A stretch of 64,000 nucleotides of DNA from DATBRC01 sp036560485 (GCA_036560485.1 DATBRC010000015.1:1-64000); one strand, 5' to 3'. Positions 45,084 to 54,552 are shown, counted from the stretch's first letter. Notes: a model not told the origin generated them from the sequence alone. Numbers and translations: made by a program.

Positions 45084-46880
45084 ATGCTTATGGAATCTGG
45101 ATCACACGGGCACACAAAAAACAAACTGTCATACGATCTATGGCAGGTCGTCGCATCGCATCGCTGGCGCATTGCAGGCTCGGTTGCATTTCTCATTCTG
45201 GCCAAAATCGCGGCGGTCGCAGTGCCGCTGGTATTGAAAAATATTATCGATCTGCTTTCCAGGCAAGAACAGCTGGTCAGGTTGCCGATTTATTTGCTTG
45301 CGGGATATGCGATTTTGCGTTTTGCCAGCACACTCTTCACCGAGTTACGTGATTTATTATTTTCTCGCGTCACACAGAGTACTGTCGCAGCATATGCGCA
45401 AAAAACGTTTAGTCATTTGCATGCATTGGGATCGCGCTTTCATTCCGGACGCCGGATAGGAGGGTTGCTGCCGGACATTGATCGCGGCACCAACGGTATT
45501 GCATTTCTGCTGGGTGTCGGACTCTTCACCATCGTGCCGACACTGATTGAAATCAGCCTCGTTCTCGGCATCATGGTGTCGCGCTATAGCGGGTGGTATG
45601 CGGGGATTATCGCGCTGACGTTCGTTGCCTATGCTTTCTTCACGCTCAATTTCACTGCACGCCGGACAATTTATCAGCGTCGTGTCAATCGGCTCGATTC
45701 CAGCGCAAAAAGCAGACTCGCCGATAGTTTGATCAACTATGACACGGTCAAGTATTTTACGAACGAACCTGTAGAAATGCGGCGCTTCCAACACATCATG
45801 GAAGATTGGACAGAAGCTGCAGTGGGCAATCAAAAAGCATTATCCATCCTCCACGTCGGCCAAAGCGCAATTATTGCAGTAGGTGTGGCCGCTATTATGT
45901 TGTTGGCGGGCTATGGAGTATTGCATCGAGAAATGACGGTCGGTGATCTGGTCTTGATTAACGCTTATGTTTTACAAGTTTGTTTGCCACTGAATGCGCT
46001 CGGTTTTGTTTATCGAGAAATAAAAGATGCATGGGTGAATGTCGAGCGCTTGTTTCAACTGTTGCGGGAACGCCCTGAGATTGAAGAACCGCCGACATTG
46101 CCCGCTTTAAAGCCGACACGCGGCGAAGTGGTATTCGAGCATGTGAGTTTTGCGTACGAGCCGACGCGGCCGCTTTTGTCCGGTATCAGTTTTCGTATTC
46201 CACCTGGCGGGACCGTTGCTGTTGTGGGTGGAAGTGGTTCCGGGAAGTCGACACTCGCCCGGCTTCTGTTGCGCTTTTACGAGCCCACCAGCGGACGCAT
46301 TTTCATTGACGGCCAGGAGATCAGCAAAGTCAGTTCCAGTAGTTTGCGGCATGCGATTGGCGTTGTGCCGCAGGATACGGTGTTATTTAACGATACGGTC
46401 GGTTATAACATTGCCTATGGTCGTGTTGGCGCTACAAATGAAGAAGTAATCGATGCTGCAAAGGCGGCACATATTCATGATGTGATCGAAACACTTTCTG
46501 AAAAATACGATACCCAAGTCGGTGAGCGCGGCGTAAAACTTTCCGGCGGTGAAAAGCAGCGCATTGCTGTTGCACGCGCTGTTCTAAAGAATCCTCCTAT
46601 TCTTATTTTCGACGAGGCAACCTCGGCGCTTGATTCTTATTCAGAACATGCGATTCAACAGGAACTTGATCGGCTTTCACAAAATCGAACCACTTTAATT
46701 ATTGCTCATCGGCTATCTACTATTGTGGAAGCAGATGAAATTCTTGTTTTAGACCATGGACGCATTGTCGAGCGTGGCAATCATAGCGAACTATTAAAAA
46801 AGCAGGGTTTTTATGCGCGGCTATGGCTGCTTCAGCAGCGAATCGATAAGCAACAGGAATTACAGCACGCTGCTGGTTGA
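45084..46880 (+). CDS. Atm1/HMT1-type ABC exporter (fused membrane and ATPase domains)
   Basis: The 598-residue half-transporter has six membrane helices (residues 30-310) and an ABC domain with Walker A GGSGSGKST, signature LSGGEKQR and Walker B ILIFDEATSALDS. The membrane part (NYDTVKYFTNEPVEMRRF) is the hallmark of Atm1/ABCB7 exporters, which move glutathione conjugates or metal-thiol compounds. The start is uncertain among TTG 45075, ATG 45084 and ATG 45090. It is the first gene of a rightward glycan-gene series but may serve metal or thiol export rather than glycan export. Confidence 0.88.
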   Translation: MLMESGSHGHTKNKLSYDLWQVVASHRWRIAGSVAFLILAKIAAVAVPLVLKNIIDLLSRQEQLVRLPIYLLAGYAILRFASTLFTELRDLLFSRVTQSTVAAYAQKTFSHLHALGSRFHSGRRIGGLLPDIDRGTNGIAFLLGVGLFTIVPTLIEISLVLGIMVSRYSGWYAGIIALTFVAYAFFTLNFTARRTIYQRRVNRLDSSAKSRLADSLINYDTVKYFTNEPVEMRRFQHIMEDWTEAAVGNQKALSILHVGQSAIIAVGVAAIMLLAGYGVLHREMTVGDLVLINAYVLQVCLPLNALGFVYREIKDAWVNVERLFQLLRERPEIEEPPTLPALKPTRGEVVFEHVSFAYEPTRPLLSGISFRIPPGGTVAVVGGSGSGKSTLARLLLRFYEPTSGRIFIDGQEISKVSSSSLRHAIGVVPQDTVLFNDTVGYNIAYGRVGATNEEVIDAAKAAHIHDVIETLSEKYDTQVGERGVKLSGGEKQRIAVARAVLKNPPILIFDEATSALDSYSEHAIQQELDRLSQNRTTLIIAHRLSTIVEADEILVLDHGRIVERGNHSELLKKQGFYARLWLLQQRIDKQQELQHAAG

Positions 46881-46919
46881 TCCGCAGCGTTTATGGCCAT
46901 GTAATTGACGGAGAAATAA

Positions 46920-48095
46920 ATGGCACCTGAGAAAATAGTTCCGATTCTTAATGGAATACGGCATCGATTGCATTCATCTGAAAGCTTTAACGCCAATGAT
47001 GCAATGAATAGCGGAGTGGCGGAACGTGCAGGCGCTGATTCATTGTCATTGCATGAATGCTCGGTCAACGATAACAGAAGCAATGCAGAATATCGCCATC
47101 ACCCTGTAAACAGAAAAAGCCATAAAGCTGTGTCGGTTGTCGTACCAACATGCGGACGTGCCGATTTGCTCAATCGATGCATGGACGCGCTTACTCGGCA
47201 AGAATTGCAGGCTGTTCGTTATGAAATTATCGTCGTGGATGACGGGCCGCATCAAGACACGCGCAAGCTGGTTGAGCAGTGGGCGCGGAGTATGCGCAAT
47301 AAAAATCTCGACGTGATTTATGTCGCCAATAACGGCCCGCATGGGCCGGCTGCTGCGCGCAATCGCGGATGGCGTGCCGCACGCGCATCCATTATTGCTT
47401 TTACCGATGACGATACGGTGCCGACGCCGGGATGGCTGAACAATGGATTGTCCCTGTTTGATGAAACTGTGCACGTGATATGCGGCAGAATCGAGATGCC
47501 GCTATCGGACAAACCCACTGATTATGAGCGCGATGCCAGGCATCTGGAAACGGCAGAATTCGTTACTGCGAATTGTTTCTGCCGGAAAGAAGTGCTCGAA
47601 TTCATTAATGGCTTTGATGAACGTTTTCGATTCGCGTGGCGAGAAGATAGCGATCTGCATTTTCGATTGTTGGGACTGCAGGCCAATATACTTTATGCGC
47701 CACAGGCGGTAGTCGTTCACCCGGTACGGCCGGCGCCTTGGGGCGTCAGTATTTCACAGCAAAAGAAAATGGTGTTTGACGCTCTGCTGTATAAAAAACA
47801 TCCATTACTCTACCGGCAAAAAATCCGGGCTAAGCCGCGCTGGGATTACTACATGATTGTTGCTGTGCTGTTGATGACATTGATCGGCCTGATTTTTGAG
47901 CAACACCTGTTTGCGTTGATATGCGGTGCGTTATGGATCGGCATGACGACGCAATTTTTTCTGATGCGTTTGCGCGGAACGACCAAAGCTTTTTCGCACA
48001 TTATCGAGATGGTCATCACGTCGATCTTGATTCCCCCTCATGCAGTGTTTTGGCGCATGGTCGGCGCGTTGAAATTCCGAGTTCTTTTTGTTTGA
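46920..48095 (+). CDS. Glycosyltransferase family 2 with C-terminal membrane helices
   Basis: The 391-residue protein has an extended N-terminal part (about 60 residues) followed by a GT-A domain: VVVPTCGRADLL, the metal-binding DDDT in FTDDDTVPT and the acidic catalytic region GFDERFRFAWREDSDL. C-terminal hydrophobic helices (about 310-360) anchor it. GGAGAAA precedes the ATG. It follows the ABC gene by 39 bp. It likely transfers a sugar to a lipid-linked or surface glycan; donor and acceptor are unknown. Confidence 0.87.
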   Translation: MAPEKIVPILNGIRHRLHSSESFNANDAMNSGVAERAGADSLSLHECSVNDNRSNAEYRHHPVNRKSHKAVSVVVPTCGRADLLNRCMDALTRQELQAVRYEIIVVDDGPHQDTRKLVEQWARSMRNKNLDVIYVANNGPHGPAAARNRGWRAARASIIAFTDDDTVPTPGWLNNGLSLFDETVHVICGRIEMPLSDKPTDYERDARHLETAEFVTANCFCRKEVLEFINGFDERFRFAWREDSDLHFRLLGLQANILYAPQAVVVHPVRPAPWGVSISQQKKMVFDALLYKKHPLLYRQKIRAKPRWDYYMIVAVLLMTLIGLIFEQHLFALICGALWIGMTTQFFLMRLRGTTKAFSHIIEMVITSILIPPHAVFWRMVGALKFRVLFV

Positions 48096-48143
48096 ACTTG
48101 TGCCACTTTTTTGTTTCAGGACGTCTGTGAGTCTCTCTAATCT

Positions 48144-49118
48144 ATGCGCCCATTAAAAATACTGACATGGCAAACTCATGGTAGCTATCTCTACTACCTT
48201 ACTCAGCTCCCGCATCAATTCTATGTACTATCAAAACCGGATCGTTCTCCCGGGTACGGCGGTCGATCCGGACACATTCCATGGGGCGATAACGTGTTTG
48301 ACATGCCAGTCACGGAAGCAAGCAGGCATGAATTCGACTGCATCATTTTTCAGGACGATGGGCAATATTTAAATGATCAATTCGAATTCCTGACGCTGGC
48401 GCAACGCTCGTTGCCGCGTATTTATATCGAACATGACACGCCGCGTGAGCATCCGACCGATATGCGGCATCTGGTTGATGACCCCGATGTTTTGCTGGTG
48501 CATGTAACGCATTTCAATGCGTTGATGTGGCATAACGGAAGAACCCCTACACGTGTCATCGAACATGGCGTCATTACACCGCGCGGCGTGCATTATGTGG
48601 GCGATATGGATCGTGGTCTGGTGGTGGTCAACAATCTGGCAAGCCGCGGTCGCCGGCTTGGTTTTGATGTTTTTCTCGATGTCAGAAAAGAAGTGCCGCT
48701 CGACCTGGTTGGCATGCATGCAGAAGAAGTAGGCGGGATTGGCGAAATTCAACATGCATTGTTGCCTGCATTCTCTGCGAATTATCGCTTTCTTTTCAAT
48801 CCGATCAGGTACACCAGTTTAGGTTTGGCGGTGATTGAAGCGATGATGATCGGCATGCCGGTCGTCGGATTGGCAACCACGGAAATGGCAACCGTGATAG
48901 AAAATGGAAAGTCGGGTTATGTCGATACCAACATCGAAACGCTTGTTTCTCACATGCGGGAGTTGATCAGGACTCCCTCGTTGGCGAAAGAGTTGGGAGA
49001 ACAAGCAAGACTGCGTGCGATAGAGCGCTTCCATATCCAGCGCTTCATTAAAGATTGGGACGCGGCATTGCAATATGTCACAGGGCAGGCAATTTCATGC
49101 GCTCTTGCTACTGCATAA
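48144..49118 (+). CDS. Glycosyltransferase family 4-like, GT-B fold
   Basis: The 324-residue protein is short for a GT-B enzyme and shows the C-terminal half pattern (RYTSLGLAVIEAMMIGMPVVGLATTEMATVI) with the conserved Glu of GT4 retaining transferases. The N-terminal half is reduced (TWQTHGSYLYYLTQLPHQF). It is 48 bp after the GT2 gene on the same strand, in the glycan series. The sugar is unknown. Confidence 0.8.
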   Translation: MRPLKILTWQTHGSYLYYLTQLPHQFYVLSKPDRSPGYGGRSGHIPWGDNVFDMPVTEASRHEFDCIIFQDDGQYLNDQFEFLTLAQRSLPRIYIEHDTPREHPTDMRHLVDDPDVLLVHVTHFNALMWHNGRTPTRVIEHGVITPRGVHYVGDMDRGLVVVNNLASRGRRLGFDVFLDVRKEVPLDLVGMHAEEVGGIGEIQHALLPAFSANYRFLFNPIRYTSLGLAVIEAMMIGMPVVGLATTEMATVIENGKSGYVDTNIETLVSHMRELIRTPSLAKELGEQARLRAIERFHIQRFIKDWDAALQYVTGQAISCALATA

Positions 49119-49162
49119 GATTGAATTTTCGTTTCAAAAAATGAAAAACAGAAAGGACCGAT

Positions 49163-49660
49163 ATGGCATATCTTGACAGTTACTTTATTGATCGCGCGGC
49201 AGCAGAAAAAGCCGTGCAACTATGCATGCCGATGATTCATTCCGCAATGGAGAGCAGGGAAGCGGGTGCCAGCGGTTTTTTCTACATCGTCATCATGAAG
49301 CCCGGTTGTACCCCGGATTCCAATAATTTTTCTGATGCAATTCTGTATGAGTATGCGATGGGTGATCGCGAAAAATGGGATGCTGATTATGGTGAATTCG
49401 CACGCGCGAAAGCCAAGCTCGCTTGGCGGACCGGCATGGACGCGGACATCGTGCAGCAACGCAAGCCGCATTTGCTTGTGCGAGGCGATACAGTATTGGG
49501 AGGCAGCATCGTGTTGGATGGCATTGTGGTTGGCGTAAGCGGAGCCGATCCATGGTATGACGAAGCATTTGCAGGAACCATTGCAATGTGCCTGCGTGCA
49601 TTGGCAAAAAAAGGAATTGCAGCTGAACGTGAAAAAAATCTTTTTTTAAAAGAAAAATAA
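49163..49660 (+). CDS. GlcG/HbpS-like protein
   Basis: The 165-residue protein resembles the GlcG/HbpS (DUF336) fold in its second half: GGSIVLDGIVVGVSGADPW followed by FAGTIAMCLRAL. The first half is less typical. Such proteins are small and often of unknown function; HbpS binds haem. AAAGGA stands before the ATG. It sits inside the glycosyltransferase series, 44 bp after a GT4 gene, but no direct link is visible. Confidence 0.6.
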   Translation: MAYLDSYFIDRAAAEKAVQLCMPMIHSAMESREAGASGFFYIVIMKPGCTPDSNNFSDAILYEYAMGDREKWDADYGEFARAKAKLAWRTGMDADIVQQRKPHLLVRGDTVLGGSIVLDGIVVGVSGADPWYDEAFAGTIAMCLRALAKKGIAAEREKNLFLKEK

Positions 49661-50158
49661 TCACTGAATATTTATTTCCTCCTCCCACTTCAATGAAAGA
49701 AGGCATTGAAGCGCTTTGATATATTTTTTGCGCATCTTTAAGTTTTTAATTATTACAGCGAGCAATTGCGTTGACATAGAGGATCCCCTTTCAAGAGAAG
49801 CTATGCGTTTTGTCATAGCCGTGTATGAGAAGCGCCTTCAGAATTATCCCATCGCAGATGATGCTTTTTTTCAAAAGAACATTTGCGTAGGGAGAACTTG
49901 GTAGGCCGTCCCGTTAATTTGATGAGGTGTAAATTGCGTCTTTTTCCGTCTGCCTGCGTTGCCCCCCTTTGCGCTGATAGGCGCTTGGGCGTTTGCAGCT
50001 CACCGCGATGCGGTTCGAATTCCTGCAAACGTTGCATAGCTTGCTATGCAGCTTCCTCTCGCCTTGCCATACGAAAAAATCCATCAATTTCTATCCTCAT
50101 AAATTAACGGGACGGCCTACAGCGATGTGTTAATCCCCTCAACTACCGGTGACTCATC
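49661..50158. other. Intergenic region containing a large palindrome and an uncertain small frame
   Basis: About 500 bases. The palindromic element 49901-50120 fills the right half. On the left a plus frame with internal ATG 49803 runs to a TAG at 49902-49904 supplied by the first bases of that element; it encodes MRFVIAVYEKRLQNYPIADD and more. It could be a small gene cut by the element, but it lacks a ribosome-binding site. Confidence 0.45.
49901..50120. repeat. 220-bp palindromic MITE-like element
   Basis: Its ends GTAGGCCGTCCCGTTAATTT (49901-49920) and the reverse complement (50101-50120) match perfectly over 20 bp. The similarity continues inward with gaps (TGAGG-T-AAATTG, CTTTTTCCGTC). 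The interior has a GCGTTGC core resembling the elements at 21311, 25274 and 51475. No transposase is encoded. It lies 38 bp before a GT4 gene and may carry that gene's promoter. Confidence 0.85.
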
Positions 50159-51475
50159 ATGCTGAAAATTGCCCTTGTTAGTGAACATGCTTCTCCACTT
50201 GCTGCTCCCGGCAGCGTTGATTGCGGAGGTCAAAATGTCTATGTTGCACATCTTGCGAATCAGCTTGCGCAGTTAGGTTACCTGGTCGATATATTTACGC
50301 GGCGCGATTCACCTTCGCAAAAGCCGCTGGTGCTATGGCGGCCTAACATACGCGTGATCCATGTTCCGGTGGGACCGGCGCATTACGTTCCCAAAGAAAA
50401 AATTCTGCCTTATATGGAACCGTTTGCACGGTTTGTGACGCGCTTTGTGCGGCGGCAAAAAATTTGGTACGACGTATTCCATGCGAATTTTTTTATGTCG
50501 GGCATGGTGGCGCAACATGTCAAGAAAGCACTTGGCATTCCTTATGTAATGACTTTCCATGCATTAGGCAGGGTAAGGCGGATGTATCAGGGAATTGCAG
50601 ATGCTTTTCCGACTGGCCGAATCGAGATCGAACAGAGTTTAATGAGCGACGCTGATCGCATCATTGCCGAGTGCCCGCAAGATCTGCAGGACATGGAGCA
50701 GTTATATGGAGCGGCATCGAGCCGTATCGATATTGTTCCTTGCGGCTTTGACCCGGAGGAATTGTGGCCGGTCCCTCACATTGCACGTCAGCATATCGGT
50801 CTCGATCGCAACAAATTTGTTGTCTTGCAGCTTGGCCGGATGGTGCCGCGTAAAGGGATCGATACCGTTATAGAAAGCATTGCGGTGTTGCGCGATCATT
50901 TTGGAATCAATGCTCAACTGCTGGTGGTTGGTGGCGATACCGCCGACCCGAACATGTCCCATTCCTTGGAGCTAACACGCTTGAAGGAATTGTCGGACCG
51001 GCTCAAATTGAAGCAACAAGTACTATTCACAGGGCAAAAGCAGCGCTTTGAATTGCGCTATTACTATAGCGCCGCCGATGTTTTCGTCACCACGCCATGG
51101 TATGAGCCGTTTGGCATTACACCGGTCGAAGCGATGGCGTGTGCCACACCGGTCATTGGTGCTGCAGTCGGCGGCATCAAAAGCACTGTGGTCGATGGGC
51201 TGACCGGCTATCTGGTGCCACCCAAGGATCCGTATGCTGTCGCTGAACGCCTGGCAATTCTGCATAACGATTATTTCCATGCCAGGAAGATGGGTGCAGA
51301 GGGCATGCGGCGAGCACACGAGCGTTATACCTGGAAGAGTGTTGCAGAACGTGTGGCGGCAGTTTATGAAGAGGCTGCCGAGAATACCGGTTCGCGCATT
51401 GAGCAACCGTATCGGCATGTTCGCCAGACACTGCATGCGCAAGTCAATGCACAGTTTGAAGAGAAAACCAATTAG
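50159..51475 (+). CDS. Glycosyltransferase family 4 (sucrose-phosphate-synthase-like GT-B)
   Basis: The 438-residue protein has the full GT-B layout. The N-terminal domain opens with SEHASPLAAPGSVDCGGQNVY, the Gly-rich loop of GT4 enzymes. The C-terminal domain has RMVPRKGIDTVIESIAVL and WYEPFGITPVEAMACATPV with the conserved E-x7-E. It probably adds a hexose with retention to a surface glycan. It follows the palindromic element and is followed by another MITE-like element that touches its stop codon. Confidence 0.9.
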   Translation: MLKIALVSEHASPLAAPGSVDCGGQNVYVAHLANQLAQLGYLVDIFTRRDSPSQKPLVLWRPNIRVIHVPVGPAHYVPKEKILPYMEPFARFVTRFVRRQKIWYDVFHANFFMSGMVAQHVKKALGIPYVMTFHALGRVRRMYQGIADAFPTGRIEIEQSLMSDADRIIAECPQDLQDMEQLYGAASSRIDIVPCGFDPEELWPVPHIARQHIGLDRNKFVVLQLGRMVPRKGIDTVIESIAVLRDHFGINAQLLVVGGDTADPNMSHSLELTRLKELSDRLKLKQQVLFTGQKQRFELRYYYSAADVFVTTPWYEPFGITPVEAMACATPVIGAAVGGIKSTVVDGLTGYLVPPKDPYAVAERLAILHNDYFHARKMGAEGMRRAHERYTWKSVAERVAAVYEEAAENTGSRIEQPYRHVRQTLHAQVNAQFEEKTN

Positions 51476-51581
51476 GACTTACGCAAAATCGCCTCAGCGG
51501 CGTTGCTGCTCCTTGCCGTACTAGGTGTTAGGTGTACTGTCTTCGTCGCGGCGCCTTGCTGAGACAATTTTGCGTAAGTCC
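51475..51581. repeat. MITE-like palindromic element touching a stop codon
   Basis: A 107-bp palindrome with 15-bp perfect ends GGACTTACGCAAAAT and its complement ATTTTGCGTAAGTCC, and a core CGGCGTTGCTGCTCCTTGCC matching 21311 almost exactly. It lies between the GT4 stop (51473-51475) and the SDR start at 51606. The same GGACTTACGCA end opens the element at 60304. Confidence 0.85.
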
Positions 51582-51605
51582 AACCAATATTTGAAGAGGA
51601 ATGCA

Positions 51606-52370
51606 ATGGCAGAAAATCAATCGGCAGAAAGTGGAAAAGATAACAGTCTTGCAGGCAAAACAATTTTAATCACCGGCGGCGCAAGCGGCTTGGGCGCTGC
51701 GCTGTGCAGTGTGCTTGGCGCATCAGGCGCAAACATTGTTGTCGGTGATATTAATGCCGACAAGGCCGCGTCTGTCGCCCACTTGATGGGCAACAATGCA
51801 ACACAGTCGCATGGTCATGCAATCGGTTTTGATGTGGGCGATCCAAAAGCGGCAGAACGCGCAATCAATGAAACGATTGAAAAATTCGGAAAGCTGGATG
51901 TGCTGATTAATAATGCAGGAACAGATATCACATTGCCGATTGCCGAATTGACGCCGGCCGACTGGATGCGTGTCATCAATACCAATTTGAACGGTCCGTT
52001 TTTGATGGCGAAATATGCATCGGAGCATATGATGCGCGAGGGCAGCGGCCATATCATCAATGTGGCATCGACTGCCGCCAAGCGGGCCTGGCCAAACGCT
52101 TCGGCGTACCACGCCAGCAAATGGGGTTTGCTCGGACTCTCCCATGCAATGCATGCGGAGCTGCGCCAACATAATATCAAGGTGACGGCAATCATTGCGG
52201 GCGGAATGCGGACGCCGTTTTTGTTGAATCGTTTTCCGGACATTGACATTGCAACGTTACAGGATCCGCTGAACGTCGCAAAAGCAGTCAAATCGGTTCT
52301 GCTATTGCCACCGGAAACAGTCATTGCAGAGATGACGGTATTGCCGATGCAGGAAACATCATGGCCTTGA
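51606..52370 (+). CDS. SDR-family oxidoreductase, classical type
   Basis: The 254-residue protein is a classical SDR with the cofactor motif TGGASGLGAALC, NNAG, catalytic Ser in NVASTAA and the Tyr-Lys of YHASKWG. The coding frame extends upstream through the repeat element, but AGAGGA stands before the ATG at 51606. It lies between a GT4 gene and the GmhB-like gene, so a sugar or lipid substrate is possible. Substrate and cofactor preference are unknown. Confidence 0.88.
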   Translation: MAENQSAESGKDNSLAGKTILITGGASGLGAALCSVLGASGANIVVGDINADKAASVAHLMGNNATQSHGHAIGFDVGDPKAAERAINETIEKFGKLDVLINNAGTDITLPIAELTPADWMRVINTNLNGPFLMAKYASEHMMREGSGHIINVASTAAKRAWPNASAYHASKWGLLGLSHAMHAELRQHNIKVTAIIAGGMRTPFLLNRFPDIDIATLQDPLNVAKAVKSVLLLPPETVIAEMTVLPMQETSWP

Positions 52371-52431
52371 GAATTTTGAAACCTGTCGTATCTTGCGACT
52401 GTCAAATATGCAAGTTGAAATGTGGTTAGCA

Positions 52432-53022
52432 ATGAAAGCAATATTCCTCGATAAAGATGGCACCTTGATCGATGATGTTCCATACAATATCGATCCGCAG
52501 CGCATGGTTCTTTCCGCACATGCCGGAGAGGGTTTGCGGCTTTTTGCGCAGCTGGGCTATCAGTTGATCGTGGTCAGTAATCAGTCCGGTATAGCAAGAG
52601 GTTATTTCGGCGAAGATGCAATGCAAAAGGTTGAACAACGATTGATCGAGCTTCTCAAAATAGAACAAGTCAATTTGCTTGCGTTTTATTATTGCCCTCA
52701 CCATCCGCACGGGGCGGTGACAAAATACGCAATGCATTGCGATTGCCGCAAACCTTTGCCGGGAATGTTAATGCAAGCGGCACAGGATTACGATATCGAG
52801 CTGGCAGCATCATGGATGATCGGCGATATTCTGGATGACATTGAAGCAGGCAATCGTGCCGGTTGCAGGACGATCTTGCTTGATAACGGGAATGAAACGG
52901 AGTGGAAAATTTCCACCTATCGAAAACCGGATTTAATGGTGCCGGATATTCATGCTGCTGCCCGTCTTGTGGCACATCAAAACAGAGTGCGTAAAAAAAT
53001 ACTCGACAAGAGCATGGTGTAA
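52432..53022 (+). CDS. gmhB: D-glycero-manno-heptose 1,7-bisphosphate 7-phosphatase-like HAD protein
   Basis: The 196-residue protein belongs to the HAD-IIIA histidinol-phosphatase/GmhB group. It has the nucleophile motif FLDKDGTLIDD (Asp7, Asp9), VVSNQSGIARGYF, a zinc loop with CPHHPHG and CDCRKP, and the final acidic motif IGDILDDIEAG. GmhB removes the 7-phosphate in ADP-heptose synthesis. No other heptose gene is nearby, so it may be a second copy or act on another sugar phosphate. It overlaps the following GT9 gene by 1 bp, which suits a heptosyl-type pathway. The ATG at 52432 lacks a clear ribosome-binding site. Confidence 0.85.
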   Translation: MKAIFLDKDGTLIDDVPYNIDPQRMVLSAHAGEGLRLFAQLGYQLIVVSNQSGIARGYFGEDAMQKVEQRLIELLKIEQVNLLAFYYCPHHPHGAVTKYAMHCDCRKPLPGMLMQAAQDYDIELAASWMIGDILDDIEAGNRAGCRTILLDNGNETEWKISTYRKPDLMVPDIHAAARLVAHQNRVRKKILDKSMV

Positions 53023-54110
53023 TGAACACATCGGCTTCTTTGCGCTGGTCGCAAGCCAAGAACGTCTTGTGTGTCAGATTGGATTACCTCGGTGATGTAT
53101 TGATGTGTACGCCGGCCATGCGTGCGGTCAAACAATCTGCATCCGGACGATTAGTCACATTGTTGAGCTCGAAGAGTGGCGTTGCCGCTTTTCCCTTTAT
53201 TCCGGAAATAGATGGTGTGATTGAATATGCCGCGCCCTGGATGAAGAGCAGTGCACCTCATAGCGCAACGATGGATATGGAATTTATTCAATCGCTGCAA
53301 TCGCATGCATTTGATGCCGCGATTATCTTTACGTCATACAGTCAAAGCGCACTACCGGCGGCGCAGATGTGTTACCTGGCGGGCATACCTATCCGTTTGG
53401 CGCATTGCCGCGAAAATCCATATCAGCTTCTAACAAACTGGATAGCGGAAACAGAACCGCAAGAAATTGTCAGGCATGAAGTGCGCCGCCAATTGGATCT
53501 GGTGGAAAGTGTCGGATGGAAAACCGCCGAAGAAAAACTCTCTTTCTCGGTTCGCGATAGCGATGTCGATTGGATGCGTGATCGGCTGCATGCAATGGGC
53601 ATTGACTTGAAACAACCATGGATCATGATGCATCCCGGCGCCACAGCGGCATCGCGCCGATATCCTGCCGGACATTGGACGCAAGTTATTCAAACTCTCA
53701 CCGGAAATTGTGGCTATGCGGTAGTCTTGACTGGAGATGCAAGTGAAGCGGCCATGATTGAAGAAATTCGCGTTGCAAGCGGCTCGATCGCACATTCACT
53801 GGCAGGCGAATTAGATCTTGGAAAATTAGGCGCCGCCATTTCTCTTGCATCCATTGTCATCTCCAACAATACCGGACCGGCACATATGGCATCGGCAATC
53901 GGCACGCCATTGGTTGACTTGTATGCATTGACCAATCCGCAACATACACCATGGCAGGTGGAAAGCCGCGTGCTGTTTCATGATGTGCCATGCCGTTTTT
54001 GTTACAAGAGTATTTGTCCGCAAGAACATCATGATTGTTTGAGCAAGGTCAAACCGGCTCAAGTGGTTGAAGCTGCACAGAGCCTTTTTCTTTCGATTTC
54101 ATCAGGCTGA
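53022..54110 (+). CDS. Glycosyltransferase family 9 (heptosyltransferase-like), second copy
   Basis: The 362-residue protein shows GT9 motifs: VRLDYLGDVLMCTPAMRAV, MMHPGATAASRRYPAGHW and ISNNTGPAHMASAIGTPLVDLYA. It starts within the stop of the GmhB-like gene (TAATG). Together they suggest an ADP-heptose-type donor is made and used. A first GT9 copy lies on the opposite strand at 41878. The acceptor is unknown. Confidence 0.9.
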   Translation: MNTSASLRWSQAKNVLCVRLDYLGDVLMCTPAMRAVKQSASGRLVTLLSSKSGVAAFPFIPEIDGVIEYAAPWMKSSAPHSATMDMEFIQSLQSHAFDAAIIFTSYSQSALPAAQMCYLAGIPIRLAHCRENPYQLLTNWIAETEPQEIVRHEVRRQLDLVESVGWKTAEEKLSFSVRDSDVDWMRDRLHAMGIDLKQPWIMMHPGATAASRRYPAGHWTQVIQTLTGNCGYAVVLTGDASEAAMIEEIRVASGSIAHSLAGELDLGKLGAAISLASIVISNNTGPAHMASAIGTPLVDLYALTNPQHTPWQVESRVLFHDVPCRFCYKSICPQEHHDCLSKVKPAQVVEAAQSLFLSISSG

Positions 54111-54552
54111 CAATCAACAAATTTTTACAAAAAAATCTCGTGATCCTTTGAATGTTTGATTAAAAATCGGATCAATAAATCTCAAAAAACAAGCAACTTC
54201 CCGGCGCGGCCTGCGGTCGAAATATTAAAGTGGCGGGAAGATAGCTCGCTGTAAATATTTTCAATCGAACTGAAATATTTTTTGATCATAAACAACCCAT
54301 GGAGGCGTTTTGGATAAACCTAAGACACCCAAGGAAAAAAGACATGAACATGTCGCGCATCGTCGAGTAAAGAAAGAGCGGCACGGACATGCGCCAACGG
54401 ATGACCTGGAACAGATTCGAAGAGAACTGGGATGGGGTTTAATCAAACACAATAGACACGACATTAAAAAGAAATAACAACCGCATGTCGAATATATGTT
54501 GAACGGATAGAGAACGTTGGAAGAGTACGATGCGTTAATAAACTAAGCTAAG
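54111..54552. other. Intergenic region containing a small gene
   Basis: About 440 bases between the second GT9 gene and the convergent GT2 gene. Only the frame at 54310-54477 is supported. No terminator with a T-run or palindrome was found. Confidence 0.5.
54310..54477 (+). CDS. Small basic protein, 55 aa, unknown function
   Basis: The frame starts at TTG 54310, four bases after GGAGG, and ends at TAA 54477. The product is strongly basic and His-rich (KRHEHVAHRRVKKERHGHAP) and ends with IRRELGW-GLIK. The IR-x-x-LGW part resembles the 52-residue protein at 25075. Few hydrophobic residues and no membrane helix. The TTG start keeps confidence moderate. Confidence 0.5.
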   Translation: MDKPKTPKEKRHEHVAHRRVKKERHGHAPTDDLEQIRRELGWGLIKHNRHDIKKK

